DNA from: Luidia sarsii
Lineage: Eukaryota; Echinodermata; Asteroidea; Paxillosida; Luidiidae
Length of the DNA stretch: 64,000 nucleotides
Direction: 5' to 3'
NCBI GenBank assembly: GCA_949987565.1
Contig: OX465101.1
Coordinates: 27,008,456 to 27,072,455 of the forward strand
Part shown: positions 1-12,543 of the stretch, piece by piece
How the letters are laid out: each line of letters starts with the position of its first letter
Position numbering within the stretch: the first letter of the stretch is position 1
Program-made: the position numbers and the translations under genes
The notes under the pieces: generated by a model
Told to the model about the DNA's origin: nothing
The model's database searches: none
The model's input: only the letters and a program-made list of their open reading frames with translations

Positions 1-48
1 AAAGTTTTTAGAGAGTATATTTATTACAGGAGTGAAGTTGATCTTTTT

Positions 49-296
49 AATATAGGAAGGTTTGCGTGAACACCATGTATCAGGTCTCTTAAAGGAAGAG
101 GTATGGTTCTGAAAAGAACCTGAGGGTAACTCGACGTTTCGACCAGTATGCTCTGGCCGTCATCAGGAGATGATGACCTGATGACGGCCAGAGCATACTG
201 GTCGAAACGTCGAGTTACCCTCAGGTTCTTTTCAGAACCATACCTCTTCCTTTAAGAGACCTGATACATGGTGTTCACCGCAAACCTTCCTATATT
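49..296. repeat. Near-perfect 119-bp-arm palindrome
   Basis: The left arm 49-167 is the reverse complement of 177-296, with a one-base indel (GCGTGAAC against GCGGTGAAC) and a 9-base spacer. Parts of the arm recur elsewhere in the window: 39355-39411 and, more diverged, 48400-48772, where the GTTTGCGGTGA and ACACCATGT words reappear. This makes it a dispersed family rather than a unique hairpin. Its central words match hammerhead cores, so it probably belongs to the terminal repeat of a Penelope-like element. Such an inverted pair could also be an assembly fold-back. Confidence 0.85.
133..211. ncRNA. Paired hammerhead-ribozyme-like cores, one per strand
   Basis: On the plus strand CTGATGA (178-184) is followed by a 6-7-bp stem (186-191 with 198-203, loop 192-197), then GAAAC and GTC (204-211). 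This is the order of the conserved hammerhead core: CUGANGA, stem II, GAAA, cleavage triplet. The palindrome places the same core on the minus strand at 166 down to 133. Hammerheads with very short stem III are known from Penelope-like elements. Stems I and III were not verified by folding, so ribozyme activity is inferred. Confidence 0.55.
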
Positions 297-559
297 GATT
301 CACCCGCCATGCAAAGCCTTAAGTCTCATCTTTTTTTGTAATTTCAGTAGTGAGTGATGCCGTGTATATTTTAACATATGCGAATAACAATGTCGATTGA
401 TGCAACTCAAACATGCAAAATGGAGTGTTTTTCTTGGAGTATGGAGTGTTTTTCTTGGTTCTTGAGGACTTCCTGTAAATTTAAATGAAACAGCACATCT
501 AAAATGTGCATAGGCTATACAAATACAGTATAAACAACATGACGGTATAATAAAGTGGG

Positions 560-955
560 TTAAAACCGACCACGATGGTTACTAGACGAAATAAAACATG
601 TGCTAACCATTTAAGTCAAACGGTACTGTCACGTTTCCAAACGAGGAGTATTTGGGGTCGTCATCAGTACAAGATAATGACTAGCAGCGTATAATGAGTT
701 TCTGACCAATAGTGAATTTCGGTTAATTTGGTTAAATTTCGGTTAAATTTGTCATGCAGGCTGGAAGATCGGCTAAACTAGAAAAGTCGGGATGAGCAAT
801 ATCCTCTATAGAATTACGTACTCTTTGAGGTGGTACCATATTCCATGGTTTTTAATCAAATGCCGAGGGTACAGTTACTTTTCCAAATGAGGAGTATTTT
901 GTGTTGTCAAGAAAATGACTAGAAGCGTATACAGTAATGAGTTTTTGACTCACGT
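560..955. repeat. Diverged monomers of the 220-bp satellite
   Basis: Words typical of the main satellite appear here in the same order and at about the same spacing: a TTTCCAAA..GAGGAGTATTT block near 633 and again near 880, GAGTTTCTGACC, GGTTAAATTT, CCTCTATAGAAT and GTACTCTTT. They are more diverged than the array at 4.1-12.5 kb. The Penelope-like element at about 1.2-3.9 kb separates them from that array, which suggests insertion into the edge of a satellite block. Confidence 0.6.
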
Positions 956-1235
956 CTATCAGACGCCCCCCTCCATTTCCCTGTTGGTAGCTCGTCTTTG
1001 GGATTAAGACGTTGGTGCCTGCCAATAATTAAGGCGGGTTTGCGGCTTCCGTCACAAGCTGTTTATTGCGTAGGGCCTATATTCCTCCATGATTATACCT
1101 GCCACAGGTGTTGTTGGTATAGCCGTGAGAATAAACAATATATTAGTCAAGTGGGATTATTGTTTGAGAGTGTATACCCATGCGGAAACCTTCGACCCAT
1201 CGGATAAAATTCGCAAGGTTGTGCGTCTAAAATTT

Positions 1236-1280
1236 AGTGGGCCTGACGTTTCGATCCTAGCAGGACCTTTCTCAAAGGCA
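1236..1280 (-). ncRNA. Hammerhead-like motif at PLE 3' end
   Basis: Reading on the minus strand: CCTTTGAGAAA, then stem GGTCC / loop TGCTA / stem GGATC, then GAAACGTC and AGGCCCAC. The stem followed by GAAACGTC matches the second half of a hammerhead core, but the CUGANGA box is degenerate (TTTGAGA). The same cassette recurs at about ten other sites in the window. Confidence 0.45.
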
Positions 1281-1553
1281 GAGTGACAAGGACAAAACAG
1301 ATACATGTACACGAAGGCAGGGGGAGAGAGTGAATAGGACACGGATGAGAAACAGAGGACAAAGAGTGAAGCTGGTAGGGAGAGATCAAAGGAAAGGGCA
1401 AGGGGTAGGGTAGGGATTAGTGAGAGGAGGGGGAAAGATCAAAGAGAAGGGCAAGGAGTGGGGTAGGGATTAGTGACAATAGGGGGAAAAGATCAAAGAG
1501 AGAAGTGTGAAAGACTGAACACAAAAGAAGGATTATCAGAAAGCTGCATGGTG

Positions 1554-3836
1554 TTAGTCATTACCCTCCTGGATGTTGAGACCATGTGGTTGAATAGTCC
1601 GAAGACGCTTCATCCACATTTTCTCACGGCTAAGACGGACAGCATTACTACGGTGACCAAGTGATTCTATGCCCAGTACACTCATATCTGATATCGAATG
1701 ATCAGGGAGATTGAAGTGATACCCAACAGGGGTGTCCATTTTACCGGTTTTGATGGTAGACCTATGGCCATAGATTCGTTTTTTGAGGGTGTTTTTTGTC
1801 TCGCCAACATACTGAATATTACAAACTCTACAAGAGATGAGGTATATGATGTTTGAGGTAGTGCACGTGATAGAGCCATAGGTCGTGTGGGTAGTTCCAG
1901 AAGAATGTCCATTGAAAGAGTCTATTTCCTTGACATGTGTCTTGCAAACAATGCATTTCGAGGTACACTTAAATGTACCAAATTTGGTTGGAGGTGAAGA
2001 GTCCAAAGGGGGAACCTCTGCTCGGACAATTAAGTCACGCAGGTTACGGGGGCGCCTGAAAGCCAAAACAGGCGAATTAGGAATGGCTTCAGCCAGACGA
2101 TCTGAAGTGTGGAGAATATGGTGGTTTTCCTTAGTTATCTTCCTGAGAGGAGGAAGAGAAGGGTGGTAGGAAGTAACTAAGGGAACTTTGGGCTTGTCCT
2201 TGGGACCTGGAGGCTTTTGTTTTAGTGCCGAACTTCTGGGAATGGAATAGACTTTAGCAATGGAGTTCTTCACTTGGCGAGAACTATAGCCTCTAGCAAC
2301 CAAGTTACTGGCCAATACACGTGTATGGCGGCGAAAGTCGGACTCATTGGAACATATACGCCTCAATCTGAGGGCCTGGCTGTAAGCTATACCAGTCTTA
2401 CAGTGTCTAGGGTGACAACTGGAGGAATGGAGATATTGATGAGTGTCGGTGGGCTTAGAATACAAGTCAGTAGTTAGTGTATTGAGGTCTTTCCGGACGG
2501 TGACGTCCAGAAAGTGGGTCTGTTGAAGAGACTGCTCCCAAGTGAATTTGATGGTCCTATGGAAGGAATTGATGTGGTCAAAGAACTCATTCAAGCTGCT
2601 ACCGTCCCTAGTCCAAATGAAGAACACGTCATCTATGTATCTCCACCAAATCCAGGGACGGCATGGAGCCTCACTGAGCATGCGTTCCTCAAGGTCACCC
2701 ATGAAGAGGCATGCAAAGGAAGGAGCCATGCGCGTGCCCATGGCAGTGCCATGCACTTGAAGATAGTGCTTGCCAAGAAAGGAGAAATTATTCTTGGCCA
2801 GCACTAACCTCATGAGGGTGGTAATGTCGGGGATGGGTGGAGAAGACTGTTTTCCCTTGGCCAGGGCCGAGGAGCAAGCTTGAATGCCTTCTTCCTGGGG
2901 GATGTTAGTGTATAGAGAGGAGACGTCAATAGTACCAATTATGGCAGTGGCAGGGATTTGATCCTTGACACTTTCCAACTTTCGCAGAAAGTCGGGAGTG
3001 TCATGGACGTATGAGGGGATTTGGGGAACCAGGGGTTTGAGAAAAGAGTCAATGAAAAGAGATATGTGTTCCGTAGGTGAACCATTGCCAGAGATGATGG
3101 GTCTACCTGGGTTGTTGGCCTTGTGAATTTTCGGGAGAAGGTAGAATCTGGCAGTTCTACAATTGATAGGTGATAGAAATCTGTGAGCTTTTTTACTCAA
3201 ATGATCACGTGATCGCATGTCATCCAAAACTTCCTGAATTTGCTCTGAAAATTTGCCAGTGGGGTTAGAGTCCAGACATTTATAGTGCTGGGGATTGTTG
3301 AGTTGGCGATTGGCTTCATCAATATATTTTTGGCGATCCATGATAACTACGGCTGACCCTTTATCTGCTGGCTTGATAATGATGTCACCGCGGGAACGTA
3401 GAGTGTTGAGAGCAAGACGTTCTTCCCTAGGGAGATTGTCGTGGGGCTTACGGGTAAGATGAGAGGAGTTGGAAACTTGAGAACTGACTGCTTGCACATA
3501 CGTTTCAAGGGCTGGAACACGGTTCTTGGGGGGGACCCAGGTGCTTTTTACACGGAAAGGTTCTTCTTTACTGGAGCCAGAATCAAAGAAGAACTCAGTC
3601 AGACGAAGTCTGCGGTAATACTCAGTGAGATCTTGACTGAGCATTACTTGGTCAACTTTGGGGGGAGTAGGACAAAAGTTCAAGCCCTTGGAAAGTAACG
3701 TATGCTCTGCGTCAGTTAGAGAAGAAGAGGAAAGGTTGACAACAGTGTTAGTGGGGGGTAAAGGTGTAGACTGGGGACTGCGTCTGAAGCGGTTGTGCGT
3801 GTTCAATTGCCGAACAATAAATTCTCTGTAACACAA
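1554..3836 (-). CDS. Penelope-like polyprotein: reverse transcriptase plus GIY-YIG endonuclease
   Basis: A 760-codon uninterrupted frame. The N-terminal 90 residues are Ser/Pro-rich. The PLE reverse transcriptase fills roughly residues 100-470, with [13 protein letters not shown] near 155-167, LLPKIHKANNPGRPI near 233-247, the active-site block IDVSSLYTNIP near 303-313 and the catalytic YIDD at 400-403. A Cys/His zinc-knuckle-like segment (KCTSKCIVCKTH, near 620) precedes a C-terminal GIY-YIG nuclease: IYL (664-666), YVG (676-678), R682/R687, H691, E738 and N754. PLE enzymes copy their RNA at nicked DNA. The frame opens on a TTG; the first in-frame ATG is residue 65, so the true N-terminus may be lost or lie upstream. 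No stop or frameshift interrupts the domains, so recent activity is possible. The extra CCHH segment points to a Neptune/Poseidon-like lineage; this lineage call is inferred. Confidence 0.9.
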   Translation of the reverse strand: MCYREFIVRQLNTHNRFRRSPQSTPLPPTNTVVNLSSSSLTDAEHTLLSKGLNFCPTPPKVDQVMLSQDLTEYYRRLRLTEFFFDSGSSKEEPFRVKSTWVPPKNRVPALETYVQAVSSQVSNSSHLTRKPHDNLPREERLALNTLRSRGDIIIKPADKGSAVVIMDRQKYIDEANRQLNNPQHYKCLDSNPTGKFSEQIQEVLDDMRSRDHLSKKAHRFLSPINCRTARFYLLPKIHKANNPGRPIISGNGSPTEHISLFIDSFLKPLVPQIPSYVHDTPDFLRKLESVKDQIPATAIIGTIDVSSLYTNIPQEEGIQACSSALAKGKQSSPPIPDITTLMRLVLAKNNFSFLGKHYLQVHGTAMGTRMAPSFACLFMGDLEERMLSEAPCRPWIWWRYIDDVFFIWTRDGSSLNEFFDHINSFHRTIKFTWEQSLQQTHFLDVTVRKDLNTLTTDLYSKPTDTHQYLHSSSCHPRHCKTGIAYSQALRLRRICSNESDFRRHTRVLASNLVARGYSSRQVKNSIAKVYSIPRSSALKQKPPGPKDKPKVPLVTSYHPSLPPLRKITKENHHILHTSDRLAEAIPNSPVLAFRRPRNLRDLIVRAEVPPLDSSPPTKFGTFKCTSKCIVCKTHVKEIDSFNGHSSGTTHTTYGSITCTTSNIIYLISCRVCNIQYVGETKNTLKKRIYGHRSTIKTGKMDTPVGYHFNLPDHSISDMSVLGIESLGHRSNAVRLSREKMWMKRLRTIQPHGLNIQEGND

Positions 3837-4099
3837 TGCTGATCACACTCCTCTGGCTGTTTGGCTGTTTTTGGATTATTTTTTGGAAAAAAAGTATGTT
3901 GTCAATGTTGTCAAACATGTTGTCAATTGGTTGACTCACAACATTATATAGAATATACCAAAGTGGATATAGGCAATTTGGAGTATCAATGTTATTATGA
4001 ACAATGGTGCACAGGGGCCATTAAAAAATGAAATAGTTTTTGACCGAGAGTGAAGTCAAAGTTGTTCTTTTTGTCAATTGCCTATACGTCAATGTTAAA

Positions 4100-7000
4100 T
4101 TAGTTGTCATATGATATCTAATTTAATAGGTTTCAGTGGAATGCGTAGGGTACACTAACTTTTCCAAAAGAGGAGTACATGTATTTCGAACTCTCAGCAA
4201 AATGCATATTAGTGTATAGCGAGTTTCTGAACGAAAGTGGATTTCGGTCCTTGTTAAATTTGTTAGGCTGAAAGAATGGTTGCACTAATGAACTCGGGAA
4301 CACCTACATCCTCTGCAGAATCTTGTACTCTTTCAGATGATATCAAATTTAATAGGTTTTAGTGAAATGCGAAGGGTACCCTCACTTTTCCAAAAGAGGA
4401 GTATTTCTAGTACTCAACAAAATGCATATTAGCGTATAGCGAGTTTCTGAACGAAAGTGGATTTCGGTCCTTGTTAAATTTGTTAGGCTGAAAGTATGGT
4501 TGCACCAATGAACTCGGGAACGCCTACATCCTCTGTAGAATTTTGTACTCTTTCAGATGATATCCAATTTATTCGGTTTAGGTGGAATGCGTAAGGTACA
4601 CTCACTTTTCCAAAAGAGGAGTATTTCTAGTTCTCAGCAAAAATGCATATTAGCGTTTAGAGAGATTATGACCGAAAGTGGATTTTGGTTAAGGTTAAAT
4701 TTGTTAGGCTGAAAGTATGGTTGCATCAATGAACTCGGGAACGCCTACATCCTCTGTAGAATTTCGTACTCTTTCAGATGATATCCAATTTATTAGGTTT
4801 TAGTGAAATGCGAAGGGTACACTCACTTTTCCAAAAGAGGAGTATTTGGAACTCTCAGCAAAATGTATATTAGCGTATAGCGAGATTATGACCGAAAGTG
4901 GATTTCGGTCATTGTTAAAATTGTTAGGCTGAATGATCGGTTGCAACAATTAAATCGGGAACGCCTACATCCTCTGTAGAATCTTGTATTCTTTCAGATG
5001 ATACCCAATTTAATAGGTTTAGATGGAATGCGTAGGGTACACTCACTTTTCCAAAAGAGGAGTATTTCTAGTTCTCAACAAAATGCATATTAGCGTATAG
5101 CGAGTTTCTGACCGAAAGTGGATTTTGGTCAAGGTTAAATTTGTTAGGTTGAAAGTATGGTTGCACCAATGAACTCGGGAACGCCTACATCCTCTGTAGA
5201 ATTTTGTACTCTTTCAGATGATATCCAATTTATTAGGTTTCAGTGAAATGCGAAGGGTACACTCATTTTTCCAAAAGAGGAGTATTTGGAACTCTCAGCA
5301 AAATGCATAATAGCGTATAGCGATATTATGACCGAAAGAGGATTTTGGTCAAGGTTAAATTTGTTAGGCTGAATGATCGGTTGCATCAATGAACTCGGGA
5401 ACGCCTACAGCCTCTGTAGAATTTCGTACTCTTTCACATGATATCCAATTTATTAGGTTTTAGTGAAATGCGAAGGGTACACTCACTTTTCCAAAAGAGG
5501 AGTATTTGGAACTTTCAGCAAAATGCATATTAGCGTTAGCGAGATTTCGACCGAAAGTGGATTTTGGTCAAGGTTAAATTTGTTAGGCTGAAAGTATGGT
5601 TGCACCAATGAACTCGGGAACGCCTACATCCTCTGTAGAATTTTGTACTCTTTCAGATGATATCCAGTTTATTAGGTTTCAGTGAAATGCGAAGGGTACA
5701 CTCATTTTTCCAAAAGAGGAGTATTTGGAACTCTCAGCAAAATGCATAATAGCGTATAGCGATATTATGACCGAAAGAGGATTTTGGTCAAGGTTAAATT
5801 TGTTAGGCTGAAAGTATGGTTGCATCAATGAACTCGGGAACGCCTACAGCCTCTGTAGAATTTAGTACTCTTTCAGATGATATCCAATTTATTAGGTTTT
5901 AGTGAAATGCGAAGGGTACACTCACTTTTCCAAAAGAGGAGTATTTGGAACTCTCAGCAAAATGCATATTAGCGTATAGCGAGATTATGACCGAAAGTGG
6001 ATTTTGGTCAAGGTTAAATTTGTTAGGCTGAATGATCGGTTGCATCAATTAAATCGGGAATGCCTACATCCTCTGTAGAATCTTGTACTCTTTCAGATGA
6101 TACCCAATTTAATAGGTTTAGATGGAATGCGTAGGGTACACTCACTTTTCCAAAAGAGGAGTATTTCTAGTTCTCAGCAAAATGCTTATTAGCGTATAGC
6201 GAGATTTCGACCGAAAGTGGATTTTGGTCAAGGTTAAATTTGTTAGGCTGAATGATCGGTTGCATCAATTAAATCGGGAACGCCTACATCCTCTGTAGAA
6301 TCTTGTATTCTTTCAGATGATACCCAATTTAATAGGTTTTAGTGAAATGCGTAGGGTACACTCACTTTTCCAAAAGAGGAGTATTTGGAACTCTCAGCAA
6401 AATGTATATTAGCGTATAGCGAGATTATGACCGAAAGTTGATTTCGGTCATTGTTAAATTTGTTAGGCTGAATGATCGGTTGCAACAATTAAATCGGGAA
6501 CGCCTACATCCTCTGTAGAATCTTGTATTCTTTCAGATGATACCCAATTTAATAGGTTTAGATGGAATGCGTAGGGTACACTCACTTTTCCAAAAGAGGA
6601 GTATTTCTAGTTCTCAACAAAATGCATATTAGCGTATAGCGAGTTTCTGACCGAAAGTGGATTTTGGTCAAGGTTAAATTTGTTAGGCTGAACGATCGGT
6701 TGCATCAATGAACTCGGGAACGCCTACAGCCTCTGTAGAATTTCGTACTCTTTCACATGATATCCAATTCATTAGGTTTTAGTGAAATGCGAAGGGTACA
6801 CTCACTTTTCCAAAAGAGGAGTATTTGGAACTTTCAGCAAAATGCATATCAGCGTTAGCGAGATTTCGACCGAAAGTGGATTTTGGTCAAGGTTAAATTT
6901 GTTAGGCTGAAAGTATTATTGCACCAATGAACTCGGGAACGCCTACATCCTCTGTAGAATTTTGTACTCTTTCAGATGATATCCAATTTATTAGGTTTCA

Positions 7001-10000
7001 GTGAAATGCGAAGGGTACACTCATTTTTCCAAAAGAGGAGTATTTGGAACTCTCAGCAAAATGCATAATAGCGTATAGCGATATTATGACCGAAAGAGGA
7101 TTTTGGTCAAGGTTAAATTTGTTAGGCTGAATGATCGGTTGCATCAATGAACTCGGGAACGCCTACAGCCTCTGTAGAATTTCGTACTCTTTCACATGAT
7201 ATCCAATTTATTAGGTTTTAGTGAAATGCGAAGGGTACACTCACTTTTCCAAAAGAGGAGTATTTGGAACTTTCAGCAAAATGCATATTAGCGTTAGCGA
7301 GATTTCGACCGAAAGTGGATTTTGGTCAAGGTTAAATTTGTTAGGCTGAAAGTATGGTTGCACCAATGAACTCGGGAACGCCTACATCCTCTGTAGAATT
7401 TTGTACTCTTTCAGATGATATCCAGTTTATTAGGTTTCAGTGAAATGCGAAGGGTACACTCATTTTTCCAAAAGAGGAGTATTTGGAACTCTCAGCAAAA
7501 TGCATAATAGCGTATAGCGATATTATGACCGAAAGAGGATTTTGGTCAAGGTTAAATTTGTTAGGCTGAAAGTATGGTTGCATCAATGAACTCGGGAACG
7601 CCTACAGCCTCTGTAGAATTTAGTACTCTTTCAGATGATATCCAATTTATTAGGTTTTAGTGAAATGCGAAGGGTACACTCACTTTTCCAAAAGAGGAGT
7701 ATTTGGAACTCTCAGCAAAATGCATATTAGCGTATAGCGAGATTATGACCGAAAGTGGATTTTGGTCAAGGTTAAATTTGTTAGGCTGAAAGTATGGTTG
7801 CATCAATGAACTCGGGAACGCCTACAGCCTCTGTAGAATTTAGTACTCTTTCAGATGATATCCAATTTATTAGGTTTTAGTGAAATGCGAAGGGTACACT
7901 CACTTTTCCAAAAGAGGAGTATTTGGAACTCTCAGCAAAATGCATATTAGCGTATAGCGAGATTATGACCGAAAGTGGATTTTGGTCAAGGTTAAATTTG
8001 TTAGGCTGAATGATCGGTTGCATCAATTAAATCGGGAATGCCTACATCCTCTGTAGAATCTTGTACTCTTTCAGATGATACCCAATTTAATAGGTTTAAA
8101 TGGAATGCGTAGGGTACACTCACTTTTCCAAAAGAGGAGTATTTCTAGTTCTCAGCAAAATGCTTAATAGCGTATAGCGAGATTTCGACCGAAAGTGGAT
8201 TTTGGTCAAGGTTAAATTTGTTAGGCTGAATGATCGGTTGCATCAATTAAATCGGGAACGCCTACATCCTCTGTAGAATCTTGTATTCTTTCAGATGATA
8301 CCCAATTTAATAGGTTTAGATGGAATGCGTAGGGTACACTCACTTTTCCAAAAGAGGAGTATTTCTAGTTCTCAGCAAAATGCATATTAGCGTATAGCGA
8401 GATTTCGACCGAAAGTGGATTTTGGTCAAGGTTAAATTTGTTAGGCTGAATGATCGGTTGCATCAATTAAATCGGGAACGCCTACATCCTCTGTAGAATC
8501 TTGTATTCTTTCAGATGATACCCAATTTAATAGGTTTAGATGGAATGCGTAGGGTACACTCACTTTTCCAAAAGAGGAGTATTTCTAGTTCTCAACAAAA
8601 TGCATATTAGCGTATAGCGAGTTTATGACCGAAAGTGGATTTTGGTCAAGGTTAAATTTGTTAGGCTGAATGATCGGTTGCATCAATTAAATCGGGAACG
8701 CCTACATCCTCTGTAGAATTTTGTACTCTTTCAGATGATATCCAATTTATTAGGTTTCAGTGAAATGCGAAGGGTACACTCACTTTTCCAAAAGAGGAGT
8801 ATTTGGAACTCTCAGCAAAATGCATAATAGCGTATAGCGATATTATGACCGAAAGAGGATTTTGGTCAAGGTTAAATTTGTTAGGCTGAAAGTATGGTTG
8901 CACCAATGAACTCGGGAACGCCTACAGCCTCTGTAGAATTTTGTACTCATTCAGATGATATCCAATTTAATAGGTTTAGATGGAATGCGTAGGGTACACT
9001 CACTTTTCCAAAAGAGGAGTATTTCTAGTTCTCAGCAAAATGCTTATTAGCGTATAGCGAGATTTCGACCGAAAGTGGATTTTGGTCAAGGTTAAATTTG
9101 TTAGGCTGAATGATCGGTTGCATCAATTAAATCGGGAACGCCTACATCCTCTGTAGAATCTTGTTTTCTTTCAGATGATACCCAATTTAATAGGTTTTAG
9201 TGAAATGCGTAGGGTACACTCACTTTTCCAAAAGAGGAGTATTTGGAACTCTCAGCAAAATGTATATTAGCGTATAGCGAGATTATGACCGAAAGTGGAT
9301 TTTGGTCAAGGTTAAATTTGTTAGGCTGAATGATCGGTTGCATCAATTAAATCGGGAATGCCTACATCCTCTGTAGAATCTTGTACTCTTTCAGATGATA
9401 CCCAATTTAATAGGTTTAGATGGAATGCGTAGGGTACACTCACTTTTCCAAAAGAGGAGTATTTCTAGTTCTCAGCAAAATGCTTATTAGCGTATAGCGA
9501 GATTTCGACCGAAAGTGGATTTTGGTCAAGGTTAAATGTGTTAGGCTGAATGATCGGTTGCATCAATTAAATCGAGAACGCCTACATCCTCTGTAGAATT
9601 TTGTACTCTTTCAGATGATATCCAATTTAATAGGTTTTAGTGGAATGCGTAGGGTACACTCACTTTTCCAAAAGAGGAGTATTTGGAACTCTCAGCAAAA
9701 TGCATAATAGCGTATAGCGATATTATGACCGAAAGAGGATTTTGGTCAAGGTTAAATTTGTTAGGCTGAATGATCGGTTGCATCAATGAACTCGGGAACG
9801 CCTACAGCCTCTGTAGAATTTCGTACTCTTTCACATGATATCCAATTTATTAGGTTTTAGTGAAATGCGAAGGGTACACTCACTTTTCCAAAAGAGGAGT
9901 ATTTGGAACTCTCAGCAAAATGCATATTAGCGTATAGCGAGATTATGACCGAAAGTGGATTTTGGTCAAGGTTAAATTTGTTAGGCTGAAAGTATGGTTG

Positions 10001-12543
10001 CATCAATGAACTCGGGAACGCCTACAGCCTCTGTAGAATTTAGTACTCTTTCAGATGATATCCAATTTATTAGGTTTTAGTGAAATGCGAAGGGTACACT
10101 CACTTTTCCAAAAGAGGAGTATTTGGAACTCTCAGCAAAATGCATATTAGCGTATAGCGAGATTATGACCGAAAGTGGATTTTGGTCAAGGTTAAATTTG
10201 TTAGGCTGAATGATCGGTTGCATCAATTAAATCGGGAATGCCTACATCCTCTGTAGAATCTTGTACTCTTTCAGATGATACCCAATTTAATAGGTTTAGA
10301 TGGAATGCGTAGGGTACACTCACTTTTCCAAAAGAGGAGTATTTCTAGTTCTCAGCAAAATGCATATTAGCGTATAGCGAGATTTCGACCGAAAGTGGAT
10401 TTTGGTCAAGGTTAAATTTGTTAGGCTGAATGATCGGTTGCATCAATTAAATCGGGAACGCCTACATCCTCTGTAGAATCTTGTTTTCTTTCAGATGATA
10501 CCCAATTTAATAGGTTTTAGTGAAATGCGTAGGGTACACTCACTTTTCCAAAAGAGGAGTATTTGGAACTCTCAGCAAAATGTATTTTAGCGTATAGCGA
10601 GTTTCTAACCGAAAGTGGATTTTGGTCAAGGTTAAATTTGTTAGGCTGAATGATCGGTTGCATCAATTAAATCGGGAACGCCAACAGCCTCTGTAGAATC
10701 TTGTATTCTTTCAGATGATACCCAATTTAATAGGTTTAGATGGAATGCGTAGGGTACACTCACTTTTCCAAAAGAGGAGTATTTCTAGTTCTCAGCAAAA
10801 TGCATATTAGCGTATAGCGAGATTTCGACCGAAAGTTCATTTTGGTCATTGTTAAATTTGTTAGGCTGAATGATCGGTTGCATCAATTAAATCGGGAACG
10901 CCTACATTCTCTGTAGAATCTTGTATTCTTTCAGATGATACCCAATTTAATAGGTTTTAGTGAAATGCGTAGGGTACACTCACTTTTCCAAAAGAGGAGT
11001 ATTTGGAACTCTCAGCAAAATGCATATTAGCGTATAGCGAGATTTCGACCGAAAGTGGATTTTGGTCAAGGTTAAATTTGTTAGGCTGAATGATCGGTTG
11101 CATCAATTAAATCGGGAACGCCTACATCCTCTGTAGAATGTTGTATTCTTTCAGATGATACCCAATTTAATAGGTTTAGATGGAATGCGTAGGGTACACT
11201 CACTTTTCCAAAAGAGGAGTATTTCTAGTTCTCAGCAAAATGCTTATTAGCGTATAGCGAGATTTCGACCGAAAGTGGATTTTGGTCAAGGTTAAATTTG
11301 TTAGGCTGAATGATCGGTTGCATCAATTAAATCGGGAACGCCTACATCCTCTGTAGAATCTTGTATTCTTTCAGATGATACCCAATTTAATAGGTTTAGA
11401 TGGAATGCGTAGGGTACACTCACTTTTCCAAAAGAGGAGTATTTCTAGTTCTCAGCAAAATGCATATTAGCGTATAGCGAGATTTCGACCGAAAGTGGAT
11501 TTTGGTCAAGGTTAAATTTGTTAGGCTGAATGATCGGTTGCATCAATTAAATCGGGAACGCCTACATCCTCTGTAGAATCTTGTTTTCTTTCAGATGATA
11601 CCCAATTTAATAGGTTTTAGTGAAATGCGTAGGGTACACTCACTTTTCCAAAAGAGGAGTATTTGGAACTCTCAGCAAAATGTATTTTAGCGTATAGCGA
11701 GTTTCTAACCGAAAGTGGATTTTGGTCAAGGTTAAATTTGTTAGGCTGAATGATCGGTTGCATCAATTAAATCGGGAACGCCAACATCCTCTGTAGAATC
11801 TTGTATTCTTTCAGATGATACCCAATTTAATAGGTTTAGATGGAATGCGTAGGGTACACTCACTTTTCCAAAAGAGGAGTATTTCTAGTTCTCAGCAAAA
11901 TGCATATTAGCGTATAGCGAGATTTCGACCGAAAGTTCATTTTGGTCATTGTTAAATTTGTTAGGCTGAATGATCGGTTGCATCAATTAAATCGGGAACG
12001 CCTACATTCTCTGTAGAATCTTGTATTCTTTCAGATGATACCCAATTTAATAGGTTTTAGTGAAATGCGTAGGGTACACTCACTTTTCCAAAAGAGGAGT
12101 ATTTGGAACTCTCAGCAAAATGCATATTAGCGTATAGCGAGATTTCGACCGAAAGTGGATTTTGGTCAAGGTTAAATTTGTTAGGCTGAATGATCGGTTG
12201 CATCAATTAAATCGGGAACGCCTACATCCTCTGTAGAATGTTGTATTCTTTCAGATGATACCCAATTTAATAGGTTTAGATGGAATGCATAGGGTACACT
12301 CACTTTTCCAAAAGAGGAGTATTTCGAACTCTCAGCAAAATGCATAATAGCGTTTAGCGAGTTTCTGACCGAAAGTGGATTTTGGTCACTGTTAAATTTG
12401 TTAGGCTGAATGATCGGTTGCATTAATTAAATCGGGAACGCCTACATCCTCTGCAGAATCTTGTACTCTTTCAGATGATATCCAATTTAATAGGTTTAGG
12501 TGGAATGCGAAGGGTACACTCACTTTTCGAAAAGAGGAGTATT
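4100..12543. repeat. 220-bp tandem satellite array, about 38 copies
   Basis: The phrase CTTTTCCAAAAGAGGAGTAT recurs every 220 bp (for example at 6145, 6365, 6585) with a few 219-bp variants that carry GCGTTAGCG instead of GCGTATAGCG. Monomers fall into types (TATTTGGAACTCTC against TATTTCTAGTTCTC; GATATCCAATTTATTAGG against GATACCCAATTTAATAGG) arranged in higher-order blocks. The rare TGTATTTTAGCG variant occurs at 10581 and 11681, exactly 1100 bp (five monomers) apart. No coding potential is evident. The first copies (4.1-4.6 kb) and the last (12.3-12.5 kb) are the most diverged, as expected at array edges. Confidence 0.95.

Larger units (their letters stand above)
1225..3940 (-). mobile_element. 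Penelope-like retroelement, copy 1 (long open frame)
   Basis: A minus-strand PLE unit: an open reading frame (3836 to 1554), about 270 bp of pyrimidine-rich 3' UTR (1553-1286), and a hammerhead-like motif at the 3' end (about 1280-1236). It is flanked by satellite-like sequence on both sides. Two other copies lie in the window (15.1-17.7 kb, broken; 61.1-63.3 kb, broken), so this is the least damaged member. Exact termini and target duplication were not resolved. Confidence 0.8.
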
